Assembly: GCF_013393185.1 (NCBI RefSeq)
Contig: NZ_QJQX01000080.1
Location: 5,001 to 69,000 of the forward strand
Length of the DNA stretch: 64,000 nucleotides
Reading direction: 5' to 3'
DNA from: Sphingobium lactosutens
GTDB taxonomy: Bacteria; Pseudomonadota; Alphaproteobacteria; Sphingomonadales; Sphingomonadaceae
This document shows, piece after piece, positions 44,493-53,310 of the stretch. Position 1 is the stretch's first letter. Each line of letters opens with the position of its first letter. Below the pieces are notes generated by a model that saw only the letters and a program-made list of their open reading frames with translations, searched no databases and was not told the DNA's origin. Both the position numbers and the translations under genes were made by a program.

Positions 44493-44617
44493 GGCAGGAT
44501 GAGGCCTGATTCCGACGGAAAATCACGCTTCCTGGGACATGGATGGCAAGCGGTGGCGCTGGCGCGACGGCCGCCCTCCATGATATAAGCGAGGGACAAT
44601 ATAGAGAGGATGCGGCT

Positions 44618-45610
44618 ATGGGACGGCTCCCCGTTTCGATCAGGGCCTTGCTGGGGATCGCGCTCGCGATCGGCGCCCCGGCCCTTGCCGCGCAGGATGC
44701 GCCCGCCCCCACCGCTTCGGTCCTCGATCCCGACGTTCCGCCAGCCGTGGTCCATACCGGACCATCGCTGGACGATCGCGTGACCATTCCGATCTCGATC
44801 GACGGCAAGGGGCCGTGGAACTTCATCATCGACACCGGATCGCAGCGCACCGTGATCGCCCGCGACCTGGCGCAGAAGCTGGCGCTCGCGCCGCGCGCCA
44901 ACGTCATCATCCTGAGCATGACCGGCCGGTCGGAAACCCACACGGTCGCCGTGCCGCGGCTGGGTTTCGCCGGCAGCACCCTCACCGATATCGAGGCGCC
45001 GGTGCTGGAGGGAGAGCATCTCGGCGCACCGGGGCTGCTGGGGCTGGACAGCCTGCACGCCAAGCGGGTGACGCTCAATTTCCGTACCGGACGGATGGAG
45101 ATCGCCAATAGCGGGTCGAGCCGTCGCCTGTCGGTCGATCCCGACACGATCGTGGTGGAGGCGCGCCGCAAGCGCGGTCAGCTGATCCTGCTCGATTCCG
45201 ACGTCAACGGCATGCGGGTCAACATCATGCTCGACACCGGCACCAATTTCAGCATCGGCAATCTGGCGCTGCGCGACAAGCTGGTCCGCAAGAAACGCGC
45301 ACCCAACCTGCTCACCGCGACGCTGACCAGCGTCACCGGCGGCACGCTGGTCGGTCAGGTGGGGAAGATCAAGTCGGTGCGAATGGGCCGGGTCAACCTG
45401 ACCGAAGTGCCGGTGCTCTTCGCCGACGCCAGCCCGTTCAAGGAATTGGGCATGGAGGACAAGCCCGCGCTGATGCTGGGGATCAGCGCGCTTAAGATCT
45501 TCGATCGGGTAGCGATCGATTTCGGCCGAGGGAAGGTCGATTTTCTGCTGCCCGATGCGAGCGCGGTAGAGCAGATGCGTTTCGCGGCGAACGACCGGGC
45601 AAAGGGGTAA
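44618..45610 (+). CDS. Retropepsin-like aspartic protease with two D-T-G motifs
   Basis: A 330-residue exported protein: signal peptide MGRLPVSIRALLGIALAIGA ending near ALAAQ. Two retropepsin halves follow, each with an active-site motif: FIIDTGSQRTVIA (Asp72) and IMLDTGTNFSIGN (Asp206), and each with a later hydrophobic flap/Gly segment (LGAPGLLGLDSL; ALMLGISALKIFDR). A single chain thus contains both catalytic aspartates, like a pepsin-type bilobed enzyme. GAGG lies eight bases before the ATG. It is divergent from rho and convergent with the PBP1A gene. Substrate unknown; a periplasmic role is inferred. Confidence 0.85.
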   Translation: MGRLPVSIRALLGIALAIGAPALAAQDAPAPTASVLDPDVPPAVVHTGPSLDDRVTIPISIDGKGPWNFIIDTGSQRTVIARDLAQKLALAPRANVIILSMTGRSETHTVAVPRLGFAGSTLTDIEAPVLEGEHLGAPGLLGLDSLHAKRVTLNFRTGRMEIANSGSSRRLSVDPDTIVVEARRKRGQLILLDSDVNGMRVNIMLDTGTNFSIGNLALRDKLVRKKRAPNLLTATLTSVTGGTLVGQVGKIKSVRMGRVNLTEVPVLFADASPFKELGMEDKPALMLGISALKIFDRVAIDFGRGKVDFLLPDASAVEQMRFAANDRAKG

Positions 45611-45626
45611 GTCCCCTGCCCGTTCG

Positions 45627-47729
45627 TCACTGGTTCGGCGTCGGCCGGGTCGCCGGCTGCTGCTGGCGCTGGCGATCGCGGCCCAGCACATTGTCGATCC
45701 ATTGCTGGTCGAGACGCGGCGGCGAGGGCCGGTCCTCGGGATCGACTTCCATCTGCTGGTCGTCCGGATCGGCCCCCGGCGCCTGCGTCCGGGGACGCTC
45801 GATCGGCAGGCCATTCTCGTCAACCATCATGCCGCCGTCCGCGCCCATGCCATTATCCGGCTGGCCATAATAGGCCTCCGCATCCGGCTCCAGCTGCCAT
45901 TCGGGCAGAGTCACCTCGGTCTCGAACTGCTCGACCGGGCGCTTGGCGACCGCCACCTTCATATAGTCGGCAAAGGCACGTGCGGGCGCCCGGCCGCCAT
46001 AGAGCGCGGGCACCGCCTTGGCATCGTCGCGCCCGACCCAGACGCCGGTGGTGATGCCGCTTGAGAAGCCCAGGAACCAGCCATCCTTGCCGCTGTTGGT
46101 GGTGCCGGTCTTGCCCGCGACCGGACGGCCGATCTGCGCCGCCTTCCCAGTGCCGGTGGACACGGCGGTCTGCATCAGGTCCGTCATGCCGGCCGCAACC
46201 CAGGGGGCGACCAGCACGCGGCTGGTATCGTCCTGATGCTGGTAGAGCAGGCGCCCGTCTGCGGTCGTCACCTTGGTGATGCCATAGGGCGTCACCGCGA
46301 TGCCCTTGCGCGCGATCGAGGCGAAGGCACGGGTCATATCGAGCAGGCGGACGTCCGACGTGCCCAGCACCATCGAGGGATGGGTGTTGATCGGCGTGGT
46401 GACACCGAAGCGGCGCGCCATGTCGGCGACGGTCGGGAATCCGACCTCCACGCCCAGCTTCGCCGCGACCGTGTTGATCGAATAGGCGAAGGCGGTGCGG
46501 ATATCGATGTCGCCGGCGAACTTGCCGTTGCTGTTGCGCGGGCTCCAGCCGTTGATCGTCACCGGCTCGTCGGTGACGCCCGTATCGGGCGTATAGCCCG
46601 CCTCCAGCGCCGCCATATAGACGAAGATTTTCCAGGCCGACCCCGGCTGGCGCGTTGCAGTCGTGGCGCGATTATAGTTGGACGTCACATAGTCGAGACC
46701 GCCGACCATCGCCCGCACCGCGCCGTCGCGATCCAGGCTAACCAGCGCACCCTGCGTGCCCGCCGGGACATTGGCCTTGATCGATGCGGTCGCGGCATTC
46801 TGCATGCCGAGGTCGATGGTGGTATAGACCTCCAGCGGCTCATTGGGTTCGTCGATCAACAGGTCGAGCTGGGGCAGCGCCCAGTCGGTGAAGTAGCGCA
46901 CGCTGTTCTGCGGCGGCTCAGGCGCCATACGCACGCCGGCCAGATTGGCACTGGCATGGTCGGAAGCGGAGATCGCGCCATTTTCCTGCATCAGGTCCAG
47001 CACCACGCCGGCGCGGCCGATCGCGGCGTCGGCATCGGCGGTGGGCGAATAGCTGGACGGCGCCTTGACCAGACCGGCGATAATCGCGGCCTCGGGCAGA
47101 TCGAGCGACGTGGCGGGATGACCGAAGAACTTCCGGCTGGCCGCGTCGATGCCATAGGCGCCACCGCCGAAATACACCTTGTTGAGATAGAGTTCGAGGA
47201 TCTGCCGCTTGGAGAATTTCCGCTCCAGCGCCAGCGCCAGCACCATTTCACGGATTTTCCGGCCGAAGCTGTAGCTGTTGTTGAGGAAGATATTGCGCGT
47301 CACCTGCTGGGTGATGGTCGATGCGCCCTGCCAGCGCCGCCCTTGCCCGCGTCGCTCCACCGCAACCCAGGCCGCTCGCACCATGCCGATCGGATCGACG
47401 CCGGGATGGAGATAGAAACGCTTGTCCTCGGTCGATACCATGGCGTCGACCATGACCTGCGGGATGCGGTCATAGCTCAGCCACTGGCCGAAGCTCGGCC
47501 CCAGAGACACGATGACGCGACCGTCCGCGGCATGGACGCGGATCATCTGGCCGTTGGGGGAGGATTTCAGACTGTCATAGTCGGGCAGCGACTGCATCGC
47601 GATCACCACCGCGACCACCACCGCCAATATGCCTGCCACAGCCGCCGCCAGACCGATCTTCAGCCCCCGCGTCAGCCATATCCTTGCGCGGCTACGCTGC
47701 GCGCCTTTGCTCTTGCTTGATCCTGCCAT
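45627..47729 (-). CDS. Penicillin-binding protein 1A (transglycosylase/transpeptidase)
   Basis: A 700-residue bifunctional peptidoglycan synthase. A basic N-terminus and one membrane span (IGLAAAVAGILAVVVAVVIA) precede the GT51 glycosyltransferase with STEDKRFYLHPGVD (catalytic Glu) and GASTITQQVTRNIFLNN. The transpeptidase has the SxxK as SAWK in ATRQPGSAWKIF, SxN as SINT in FAYSINTVAA, and KTGTTN. The Trp in SAWK replaces the usual Phe. The tail is Pro/Gln/Asp-rich. It polymerises glycan strands and cross-links them in the periplasm. The 208 bp upstream hold its promoter and no other gene. Confidence 0.96.
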   Translation of the reverse strand: MAGSSKSKGAQRSRARIWLTRGLKIGLAAAVAGILAVVVAVVIAMQSLPDYDSLKSSPNGQMIRVHAADGRVIVSLGPSFGQWLSYDRIPQVMVDAMVSTEDKRFYLHPGVDPIGMVRAAWVAVERRGQGRRWQGASTITQQVTRNIFLNNSYSFGRKIREMVLALALERKFSKRQILELYLNKVYFGGGAYGIDAASRKFFGHPATSLDLPEAAIIAGLVKAPSSYSPTADADAAIGRAGVVLDLMQENGAISASDHASANLAGVRMAPEPPQNSVRYFTDWALPQLDLLIDEPNEPLEVYTTIDLGMQNAATASIKANVPAGTQGALVSLDRDGAVRAMVGGLDYVTSNYNRATTATRQPGSAWKIFVYMAALEAGYTPDTGVTDEPVTINGWSPRNSNGKFAGDIDIRTAFAYSINTVAAKLGVEVGFPTVADMARRFGVTTPINTHPSMVLGTSDVRLLDMTRAFASIARKGIAVTPYGITKVTTADGRLLYQHQDDTSRVLVAPWVAAGMTDLMQTAVSTGTGKAAQIGRPVAGKTGTTNSGKDGWFLGFSSGITTGVWVGRDDAKAVPALYGGRAPARAFADYMKVAVAKRPVEQFETEVTLPEWQLEPDAEAYYGQPDNGMGADGGMMVDENGLPIERPRTQAPGADPDDQQMEVDPEDRPSPPRLDQQWIDNVLGRDRQRQQQPATRPTPNQ

Positions 47730-47937
47730 TTGTGCCGCCCCGAATAGGCGCTAATCCGCGCGTCGGCCAGCGCAAATCATGCACCCGGCGCGGAAAAAGA
47801 CCGTCGCGGCGTCATGGGGATTGGCGGTTTACCGGCGATGAACGCCTACCTTCCCGCCAATCGCCCGGCCCGCGCGGAAAGGCGTATTCCAGCGTCGATC
47901 CAGCCCGTCCGAACGATGGCGAGAGCCATGCAGGCGG

Positions 47938-48342
47938 CTATTTGGCGTCGTCGCGCGATTTGAAATCCAGGCTGGCGCTGTTCATGCAGTAACGCAGGCC
48001 ATTGACCCCCGGCCCGTCGGGAAAGACATGACCCAGATGCCCTTCGCAACTGGCGCAGCGCACCTCGGTACGGATCATGCCATGGCTGTTGTCGCGAATC
48101 TCCTCGACCGCGTCGATGTCCACCGGCGCGGTGAAGCTGGGCCAGCCCGATCCGCTGTCATATTTTTCCTCGGCGTCGAACAGTTCCGCCCCGCAACCGG
48201 CGCAAAAATAGACGCCATCGGCCTTGTTGCTGTTATATTTGCCGGTAAAGGCGCGTTCCGTGCCCGCCTCCCGCAGCACATGAAATTGTTCCGGGGAAAG
48301 GCGGTCGCGCCATTCGGCGTCGGTGAGGATCAGCTTCTCCAT
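47938..48342 (-). CDS. msrB: Peptide-methionine (R)-S-oxide reductase
   Basis: A 134-residue MsrB. Two CxxC zinc pairs (YFCAGCGAELF and RCASCEGHLGH), GSGWPSFTAP, GHVFPDG and the catalytic cysteine in RYCMNSASL are all in place. It repairs methionine-R-sulfoxide in proteins. The ATG at 48342 precedes EKLILTDAEWRDRLS, the usual N-terminus; an open frame extends upstream without support. Next gene on the same strand is holA, 31 bp upstream, so it may be the last gene of the leuS-lptE-holA unit. Confidence 0.96.
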   Translation of the reverse strand: MEKLILTDAEWRDRLSPEQFHVLREAGTERAFTGKYNSNKADGVYFCAGCGAELFDAEEKYDSGSGWPSFTAPVDIDAVEEIRDNSHGMIRTEVRCASCEGHLGHVFPDGPGVNGLRYCMNSASLDFKSRDDAK

Positions 48343-48373
48343 GGCCGCAATATGGCGCTGTCTGACAGGTCGA

Positions 48374-49414
48374 TCAAGCCCGCTCGCGCGCCGCCTGTCG
48401 CGCAATCGCCAGAAGTTCGTGGCGCACCATCAGGTCGCCCAGTCCTCTGCCCCCGCGGCTGGCCCGCTCGGCCTCCAGCAGCCGCTGGACCACGCGCGCG
48501 ATGCCGCCCGAATCCCACAGCCGCACCTGCCGCGACACCAGCCCCTTCTCTTTCCAGAACACTGCCTTGCCGGCCGATTCGACGGCACCCTCCAGCCGTC
48601 CGCTGGCGTCGAACGCCTCGCGGATATTGGCAATCAGCATGGCACGGGTCAGCAACGGCCGGATGACCGAGGCCATGGCCGCGCCGGTTTCGCTCAGGCT
48701 GGTCAGCTCGCGATGCATGACCTTGAGGTCGCCGCCCAGCACCGCATTGACCAGCGGCGCGATCTCCGTATCGGGATTGTCGGCGGAAAGTGCGTCCAGC
48801 GCTTCGGCCGTCGCCTCTGTCGGGCGGTCGGGCGCCGCGTCCAGATAGAGAACCAGCTTCTCCACCTCTCCCGCCATCAACGCCCGGTCGCCATTGGCGA
48901 GGTCGACGATCCGGCGGGCGAGGTCAGTCGGCAGGCGCAGCCCGCTTTCGCGCGCGATGGCGATCGCGATCTGCTCCGATTCCCGCGCATCGGGCTGGTA
49001 GGAAATGAACGCCATCGTCGCCTTATGGTCGAGGGCCAGCTTGACCAGCTTGGACGTGGCCTTGAGCGCGCCGGCGACCGCGATCACCGGATTGCCCGCC
49101 GCCTCCGCTTCCAGCAGCGCGTTCAGCGCCGGCACCGATTCCTCGCCCATGCCGTTGATGCGTATCCAGCGCCGATCGCCGAACATGGAGATGGACGCCG
49201 CTTCATCGGCGAGCCGCGCGGGGTCGTCCTTGAGCGTCGATCCGTCCAGGTCGATCCGTTCGGCCTGCGGCCCCATCGCCCGTTCCAGCCGCTTCGCCAG
49301 CGCCTGGCTCCCAGCCTCGTCGGGACCGTAGAGCAGGAAGAAGCGGATGTCGGCCGAAGCCCCCTGACCTGGCGCGTCGAGCGCCTTTTCGATCTGGCCG
49401 CGATTGGCCTTCAA
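48374..49414 (-). CDS. holA: DNA polymerase III subunit delta
   Basis: A 346-residue HolA, the clamp-loader subunit that opens the beta clamp. Features are FFLLYGPDEAGSQALAKRL near the N-terminus (a degenerate P-loop position), LDGSTLKDDPARLADEAAS, RRWIRINGMGEE, and a C-terminal helical collar domain with LGGDLKVMHRELTSL. The order leuS-lptE-holA is conserved in alphaproteobacteria. It begins with TTG overlapping the lptE stop (four bases), so it is translationally coupled; no ribosome-binding site of its own is clear. Confidence 0.93.
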   Translation of the reverse strand: MKANRGQIEKALDAPGQGASADIRFFLLYGPDEAGSQALAKRLERAMGPQAERIDLDGSTLKDDPARLADEAASISMFGDRRWIRINGMGEESVPALNALLEAEAAGNPVIAVAGALKATSKLVKLALDHKATMAFISYQPDARESEQIAIAIARESGLRLPTDLARRIVDLANGDRALMAGEVEKLVLYLDAAPDRPTEATAEALDALSADNPDTEIAPLVNAVLGGDLKVMHRELTSLSETGAAMASVIRPLLTRAMLIANIREAFDASGRLEGAVESAGKAVFWKEKGLVSRQVRLWDSGGIARVVQRLLEAERASRGGRGLGDLMVRHELLAIARQAARERA

Positions 49415-49911
49415 GGAGTGGCCGCCTTGCGCGAGAAAAGCGCCAGCCGGGTCACGATCTGGTCCGCCACCGTCTGCGACAGCCGTTCCAGCGCGGTATC
49501 TTCGGCCGCTATCGTCGCATATTCGCTCGACGTCACGTCGATGCCCGCGTCCGATCCGGCGGTGTCGTCCAGTATCTGCGCGCCGGTCGCTTCATCAATC
49601 AGCTGGTAGCGCGCGCGCAGCGTCCGCCGCTCGCGCGTGATGGCGGCGTCGGAACGAAGGCCGAAGCCGGCGATATTGTCGTCCAGCTTGACCACCAGCC
49701 GGTAGCGCGGGCCGCTGCCGCCCTGCATCGCGGCGAGCCGGTCATTGAGCGCGTTGCGCACCAGCCAGCCGCCCTTGCCCTCGATCGGCGCGACCTCGAC
49801 ATTGCCGAGCGCCTGCGCCGCCGCGCCATGCCCGCCCCCGCCATAGACCGGGCGCAGCCCGCAGGCGGTGAGCAGGAGTGGAACGGCGAGGAGGGGAAGG
49901 ATGCGCTTCAT
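49411..49911 (-). CDS. lptE: LPS-assembly lipoprotein LptE
   Basis: A 166-residue lipoprotein with signal MKRILPLLAVPLLLTACGLR (lipobox LLTAC, Cys at 17) followed by RPVYGGGG, the common LptE start. Alternating strand/helix segments (NALNDRLAA, YRLVVKLDDNIAGFG, TRERRTLRARYQLID, VADQIVTRLALF) fit the LptE fold. It plugs the LptD barrel in the outer membrane and delivers LPS. Overlaps holA by four bases. Located between leuS and holA, the standard alphaproteobacterial position. Confidence 0.9.
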   Translation of the reverse strand: MKRILPLLAVPLLLTACGLRPVYGGGGHGAAAQALGNVEVAPIEGKGGWLVRNALNDRLAAMQGGSGPRYRLVVKLDDNIAGFGLRSDAAITRERRTLRARYQLIDEATGAQILDDTAGSDAGIDVTSSEYATIAAEDTALERLSQTVADQIVTRLALFSRKAATP

Positions 49912-49932
49912 AATCTGAACCCTTAGACCCTC

Positions 49933-49962
49933 CGTCGTTCCCGCGAAAGCGCGGGAACGACG
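49933..49962. repeat. REP-like palindrome between leuS and lptE
   Basis: A perfect 13-bp inverted repeat with a four-base loop: CGTCGTTCCCGCG-AAAG-CGCGGGAACGACG. There is no T run. Palindromes of the type TTCCCGCGAAAGCGGGAA are dispersed in many proteobacterial genomes, so this is probably an extragenic repeat copy, possibly stabilising the leuS mRNA end. Confidence 0.75.
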
Positions 49963-49971
49963 TGGTTCGAT

Positions 49972-52509
49972 TTAGATCACCAGATTCACCAGACGATCCG
50001 GCACCACGATGACCTTCTTCGGCGTCGCGCCGTCTAGGATACGGACCACATTGGGCGCGGCAAGGGCCAGCTTTTCCAGCTCGTCCTTGGGCGTCCCCTT
50101 GGGCACGGTGATGGTGTCGCGCAGCTTGCCCATCACCTGGCAGGCGATGGTGACTTCGTCATCGACCAGCAACGCCGGATCGACCGCCGGCCAGGCGGCG
50201 TCGGCGATAAGACCGTCCTGCGCCATCTCGGCCCAGCCCTCTTCGGCCAAATGCGGCGTCATCGGCGCGACCAGCAGCGCGAGCGCACGGATCGCGGCGG
50301 TGCGCGAGGCGGAGGGCTTGGCCTTTTCGATCGCGTTCACCAGTTCGTAGATCTTGGCGACGGCCTTGTTGAAGCCCAGCGCCTCGACATCCTTGGCGAC
50401 GCCATCGATGGTCTGGTGCAGCTTGCGGTCCAGCGCCTTGTCCTGACCCTCGGCACTTGCATCCGCCTCGCCGAACAGGCGCCAGACGCGGTTGACGAAG
50501 CGCCAGCTGCCCTCGATCCCCGCCTCGGTCCAGGGCAGGTCGCGTTCCGGTGGGCTGTCGGACAGCATGAACCAGCGCACCGCGTCCGCGCCATATTGGG
50601 CGATGATGTCATCGGGATCGACGACATTCTTCTTGGACTTGGACATTTTCTCGACGCGGCCGACTTCGACCGGCAAGTTCGACCCACGTTCAAAAAGCTG
50701 GCCATCCTTTTTGACCAAGTCAGAAGGCGAGGCCCAGTGCCAGACTTTTCCACCCGGGCCGTCATGACGGATCGCGCGATACGTCTCATGCGTCACCATG
50801 CCCTGCGTGAACAGGCCGGTGAACGGCTCGGCAAAGTCCAGCTGCCCCATATGCTGGAGCGCGCGGGTCCAGAAGCGGGCGTAGAGAAGATGCAGGATCG
50901 CATGTTCCACGCCGCCAATATATTGGCCGACCGGCAGCCATTGCTCGACCGTGGCGCGATCGAACGGCTTGTCCTTGGGCTGGCTGGCGAAACGGATAAA
51001 ATACCAGCTCGAATCCGCGAAGGTATCGAGCGTGTCGGTCTCGCGCACCGCCGGCTTGCCGCAGGACGGGCAGTCGACATGCTTCCAGCTCGGATGACGA
51101 TCGAGCGGATTGCCGGGAATGTCGAAGCTGACATCCTCGGGTAGCACGACGGGCAACTGGTCCTTTGGCACGCCAACCGGGCCGCAGGCCTCGCAATGGA
51201 TCACCGGGATCGGCGTGCCCCAGTAACGCTGGCGCGACACACCCCAGTCGCGCAGGCGGAACACGGTCTTGCCCGCGCCCCAGCCTTCGGATTCGGCGCG
51301 TGCGATGACGGCGGCCTTCGCCTCTTCCACGGCCATGCCGTCGAGGAAGCGCGAGTTCACCAGATGGCCGGGGCCGGTATAGGCTTCGTCATGGATCGGC
51401 TTGTCGGCCTCGCCTTCCAGCGCGACGACGCGTTCGACCGGCAACATATATTTGCGCGCAAAATCGAGGTCGCGCTGGTCATGGCCCGGCACGCCCATGA
51501 CCGCGCCGGTGCCATAGTCCATCAGCACGAAATTGGCGATGAAGACCGGCAGATGCCAGTCGGGATCGAACGGGTGCGCGACGGTGAGACCGGTGTCGAA
51601 GCCCAGCTTCTCGGCCGTCTCCAGCTCGGCGGCGGTGGTGCCGCCTTCCTTGCACTTCTCGATGAAGGCGGCCGCGTCCGGGTTGTTCGCCGCCACCGCC
51701 TGCGCGACCGGATGGTCGGCCGCGATCGCGACGAAGCTCGCCCCGAAGATCGTGTCCGGGCGGGTCGAATAGACTTCGATCTCGCTGTCGAACGGCGCAA
51801 CCGGCTTGAAATGGAACTGCAGGCCGACCGACTTGCCGATCCAATTCTCCTGCATGGTCCGCACCTTATCAGGCCACTGGTCGAGCGTTCCCAGCCCTTC
51901 CAGCAGGTCGTCGGCGAACTGGGTGATCTTGAGGAACCACTGGGAAAGCTTGCGCTTCTCGACCAGCGCGCCCGAACGCCAGCCGCGCCCGTCGATCACC
52001 TGCTCGTTCGCCAGCACGGTCATGTCGACCGGATCCCAGTTGACCGCTGATTCCTTGCGATAGACCAGCCCGGCTTCCAGCATGTCTAGGAACAAAGCCT
52101 GTTCATGGCCATAATAGTCCGGCTCGCAGGTCGCGAGTTCGCGGCTCCAGTCGATCGCGAAGCCCAGCTTCTTGAGCTGCGCACGCATGTTGGCGATATT
52201 GTCGCGGGTCCAGCTGCCGGGATGGACCTTCTTTTCCATCGCCGCATTTTCGGCCGGCATGCCGAACGCGTCCCAGCCCATCGGATGCAGCACTTCATGG
52301 CCGGTCATCCGGCGGAAGCGCGCCAGCACGTCGCCCATCGAGTAATTGCGGACATGGCCGATATGGATACGCCCCGACGGATAGGGGAACATCTCCAGCA
52401 CATAGGAACGCGGCTTGGAGGAAGAATCGTCGGCCTTGAAGCTCTGCTGCTTATCCCAGGTCGCCTGCCAGCGGGCGTCGGCCTCCAGCGGGTTGAAGCG
52501 CCTCTGCAT
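49972..52509 (-). CDS. leuS: Leucyl-tRNA synthetase
   Basis: An 845-residue class Ia synthetase. The HIGH motif is in MFPYPSGRIHIGHVRNYSMG, the CP1 editing domain contains STRPDTIFGASFVAIAADHP and the conserved DYGTGAVMGVPGHDQRDLD, and KMSKS is VEKMSKSKKNVVDPD. The C-terminal anticodon-binding domain is present. It charges tRNA-Leu and edits isoleucine and norvaline errors. It is downstream of the DUF3576 lipoprotein and upstream of lptE-holA on the same strand. Confidence 0.98.
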   Translation of the reverse strand: MQRRFNPLEADARWQATWDKQQSFKADDSSSKPRSYVLEMFPYPSGRIHIGHVRNYSMGDVLARFRRMTGHEVLHPMGWDAFGMPAENAAMEKKVHPGSWTRDNIANMRAQLKKLGFAIDWSRELATCEPDYYGHEQALFLDMLEAGLVYRKESAVNWDPVDMTVLANEQVIDGRGWRSGALVEKRKLSQWFLKITQFADDLLEGLGTLDQWPDKVRTMQENWIGKSVGLQFHFKPVAPFDSEIEVYSTRPDTIFGASFVAIAADHPVAQAVAANNPDAAAFIEKCKEGGTTAAELETAEKLGFDTGLTVAHPFDPDWHLPVFIANFVLMDYGTGAVMGVPGHDQRDLDFARKYMLPVERVVALEGEADKPIHDEAYTGPGHLVNSRFLDGMAVEEAKAAVIARAESEGWGAGKTVFRLRDWGVSRQRYWGTPIPVIHCEACGPVGVPKDQLPVVLPEDVSFDIPGNPLDRHPSWKHVDCPSCGKPAVRETDTLDTFADSSWYFIRFASQPKDKPFDRATVEQWLPVGQYIGGVEHAILHLLYARFWTRALQHMGQLDFAEPFTGLFTQGMVTHETYRAIRHDGPGGKVWHWASPSDLVKKDGQLFERGSNLPVEVGRVEKMSKSKKNVVDPDDIIAQYGADAVRWFMLSDSPPERDLPWTEAGIEGSWRFVNRVWRLFGEADASAEGQDKALDRKLHQTIDGVAKDVEALGFNKAVAKIYELVNAIEKAKPSASRTAAIRALALLVAPMTPHLAEEGWAEMAQDGLIADAAWPAVDPALLVDDEVTIACQVMGKLRDTITVPKGTPKDELEKLALAAPNVVRILDGATPKKVIVVPDRLVNLVI

Positions 52510-52532
52510 GTCTATTCCTTACAAATGCGATC

Positions 52533-52559
52533 GGGCTGGGCTTTTCACAAGCCCAGCCC
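52533..52559. terminator. Hairpin between the DUF3576 gene and leuS
   Basis: A perfect 11-bp inverted repeat GGGCTGGGCTT-TTCAC-AAGCCCAGCCC sits 24 bp upstream of leuS. No T run follows on the minus strand. It may mark the end of the DUF3576 mRNA or lie in the leuS leader. Confidence 0.5.
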
Positions 52560-52607
52560 CATATGGTGCGAAAACAGGACGTTACCAACGCCCCGAAAGG
52601 GAAGGAC

Positions 52608-53057
52608 TTAGCCGGAGATCGCCATGCGACGCAGGTCGCGCGCCTTGGTGAGGATGATCTCTTCCAGCTTCTGCGTCGTTGCGGCCTTGACAGGCGCGTC
52701 GACCCACTGGCCATTCTGGTTGACCTGGCGGCTGGCCGCGACGCGCAGCGCGTCGGCGCGCAGATCCTGGTCGAGGATCGATACGGTCAGCTTCATCCGT
52801 TCGGTCGGCGTATTCGGATTGGTGTACCAGTCGGTCACGATGACGCCGCCGTTCGAATCCGTCTGCACCATCGGCATGAAGGACAGCGTGTCGAGGCTGG
52901 CGCGCCACAGATAGGCGTTGACGCCGATCGTCGTCACCTTCGACGCGGCGATATCCGCCTTCGGACGCTCCTTGGAACCGCCCCCGCAGGCGGCAAGCGG
53001 CAGGAGCGCGGCCAGCAGAAGACCGGTGGAAACAGAAGCGGAAAGGCGGCGGACCAT
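52608..53057 (-). CDS. DUF3576 lipoprotein
   Basis: A 149-residue protein with lipoprotein signal (MVRRLSASVSTGLLLAALLP, lipobox LAAC). The conserved DUF3576 body has GVNAYLWRASLDTLSFMP, SNGGVIVTDWYTNP, ERMKLTVSILDQDLRADALRV (shown split in two blocks) and KLEEIILTKARDLR. The family sits upstream of leuS in alphaproteobacteria and its role is unknown; an outer-membrane or periplasmic location is inferred from the lipobox. Confidence 0.9.
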   Translation of the reverse strand: MVRRLSASVSTGLLLAALLPLAACGGGSKERPKADIAASKVTTIGVNAYLWRASLDTLSFMPMVQTDSNGGVIVTDWYTNPNTPTERMKLTVSILDQDLRADALRVAASRQVNQNGQWVDAPVKAATTQKLEEIILTKARDLRRMAISG

Positions 53058-53310
53058 CAGGCATGTCCTAGCTAGGAAGACGAAAATCAGCCCGCTTCTA
53101 TAGTGCTCGGGCGATAATGGGCAAGGGGGCGCAACCGTGCAACGGATCGGCCCATCGCGATCCCGCCGCTCCGTCCGTCGGAACGGGCCGGTCGGTCATG
53201 TGTATTCCGTGCAACAGCTCCGACAAAAAGGGAGTCCTCCCTCTAGTCAGTGGTGGCTTTGCGGGTGTAGAGCGTTACCAAAGATATAAATCGGGGACGA
53301 GATTCGAATC
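53058..53310. other. 253-bp gap between divergent genes
   Basis: No coding frame or known RNA. It must hold promoters for the DUF3576 gene (left) and the gene at 53311 (right). The right half has GGGAGTCCTCCCTC and an AT-rich stretch AAGATATAAAT about 35 bp before the right-hand ATG that could serve as a -10 region. Confidence 0.4.

Noticed and set aside
53284..53300. GATTCGAATC resembling the T-loop of a tRNA
   Set aside because: No acceptor stem, anticodon arm or CCA region can be folded around it, and it lies directly before a good start codon.
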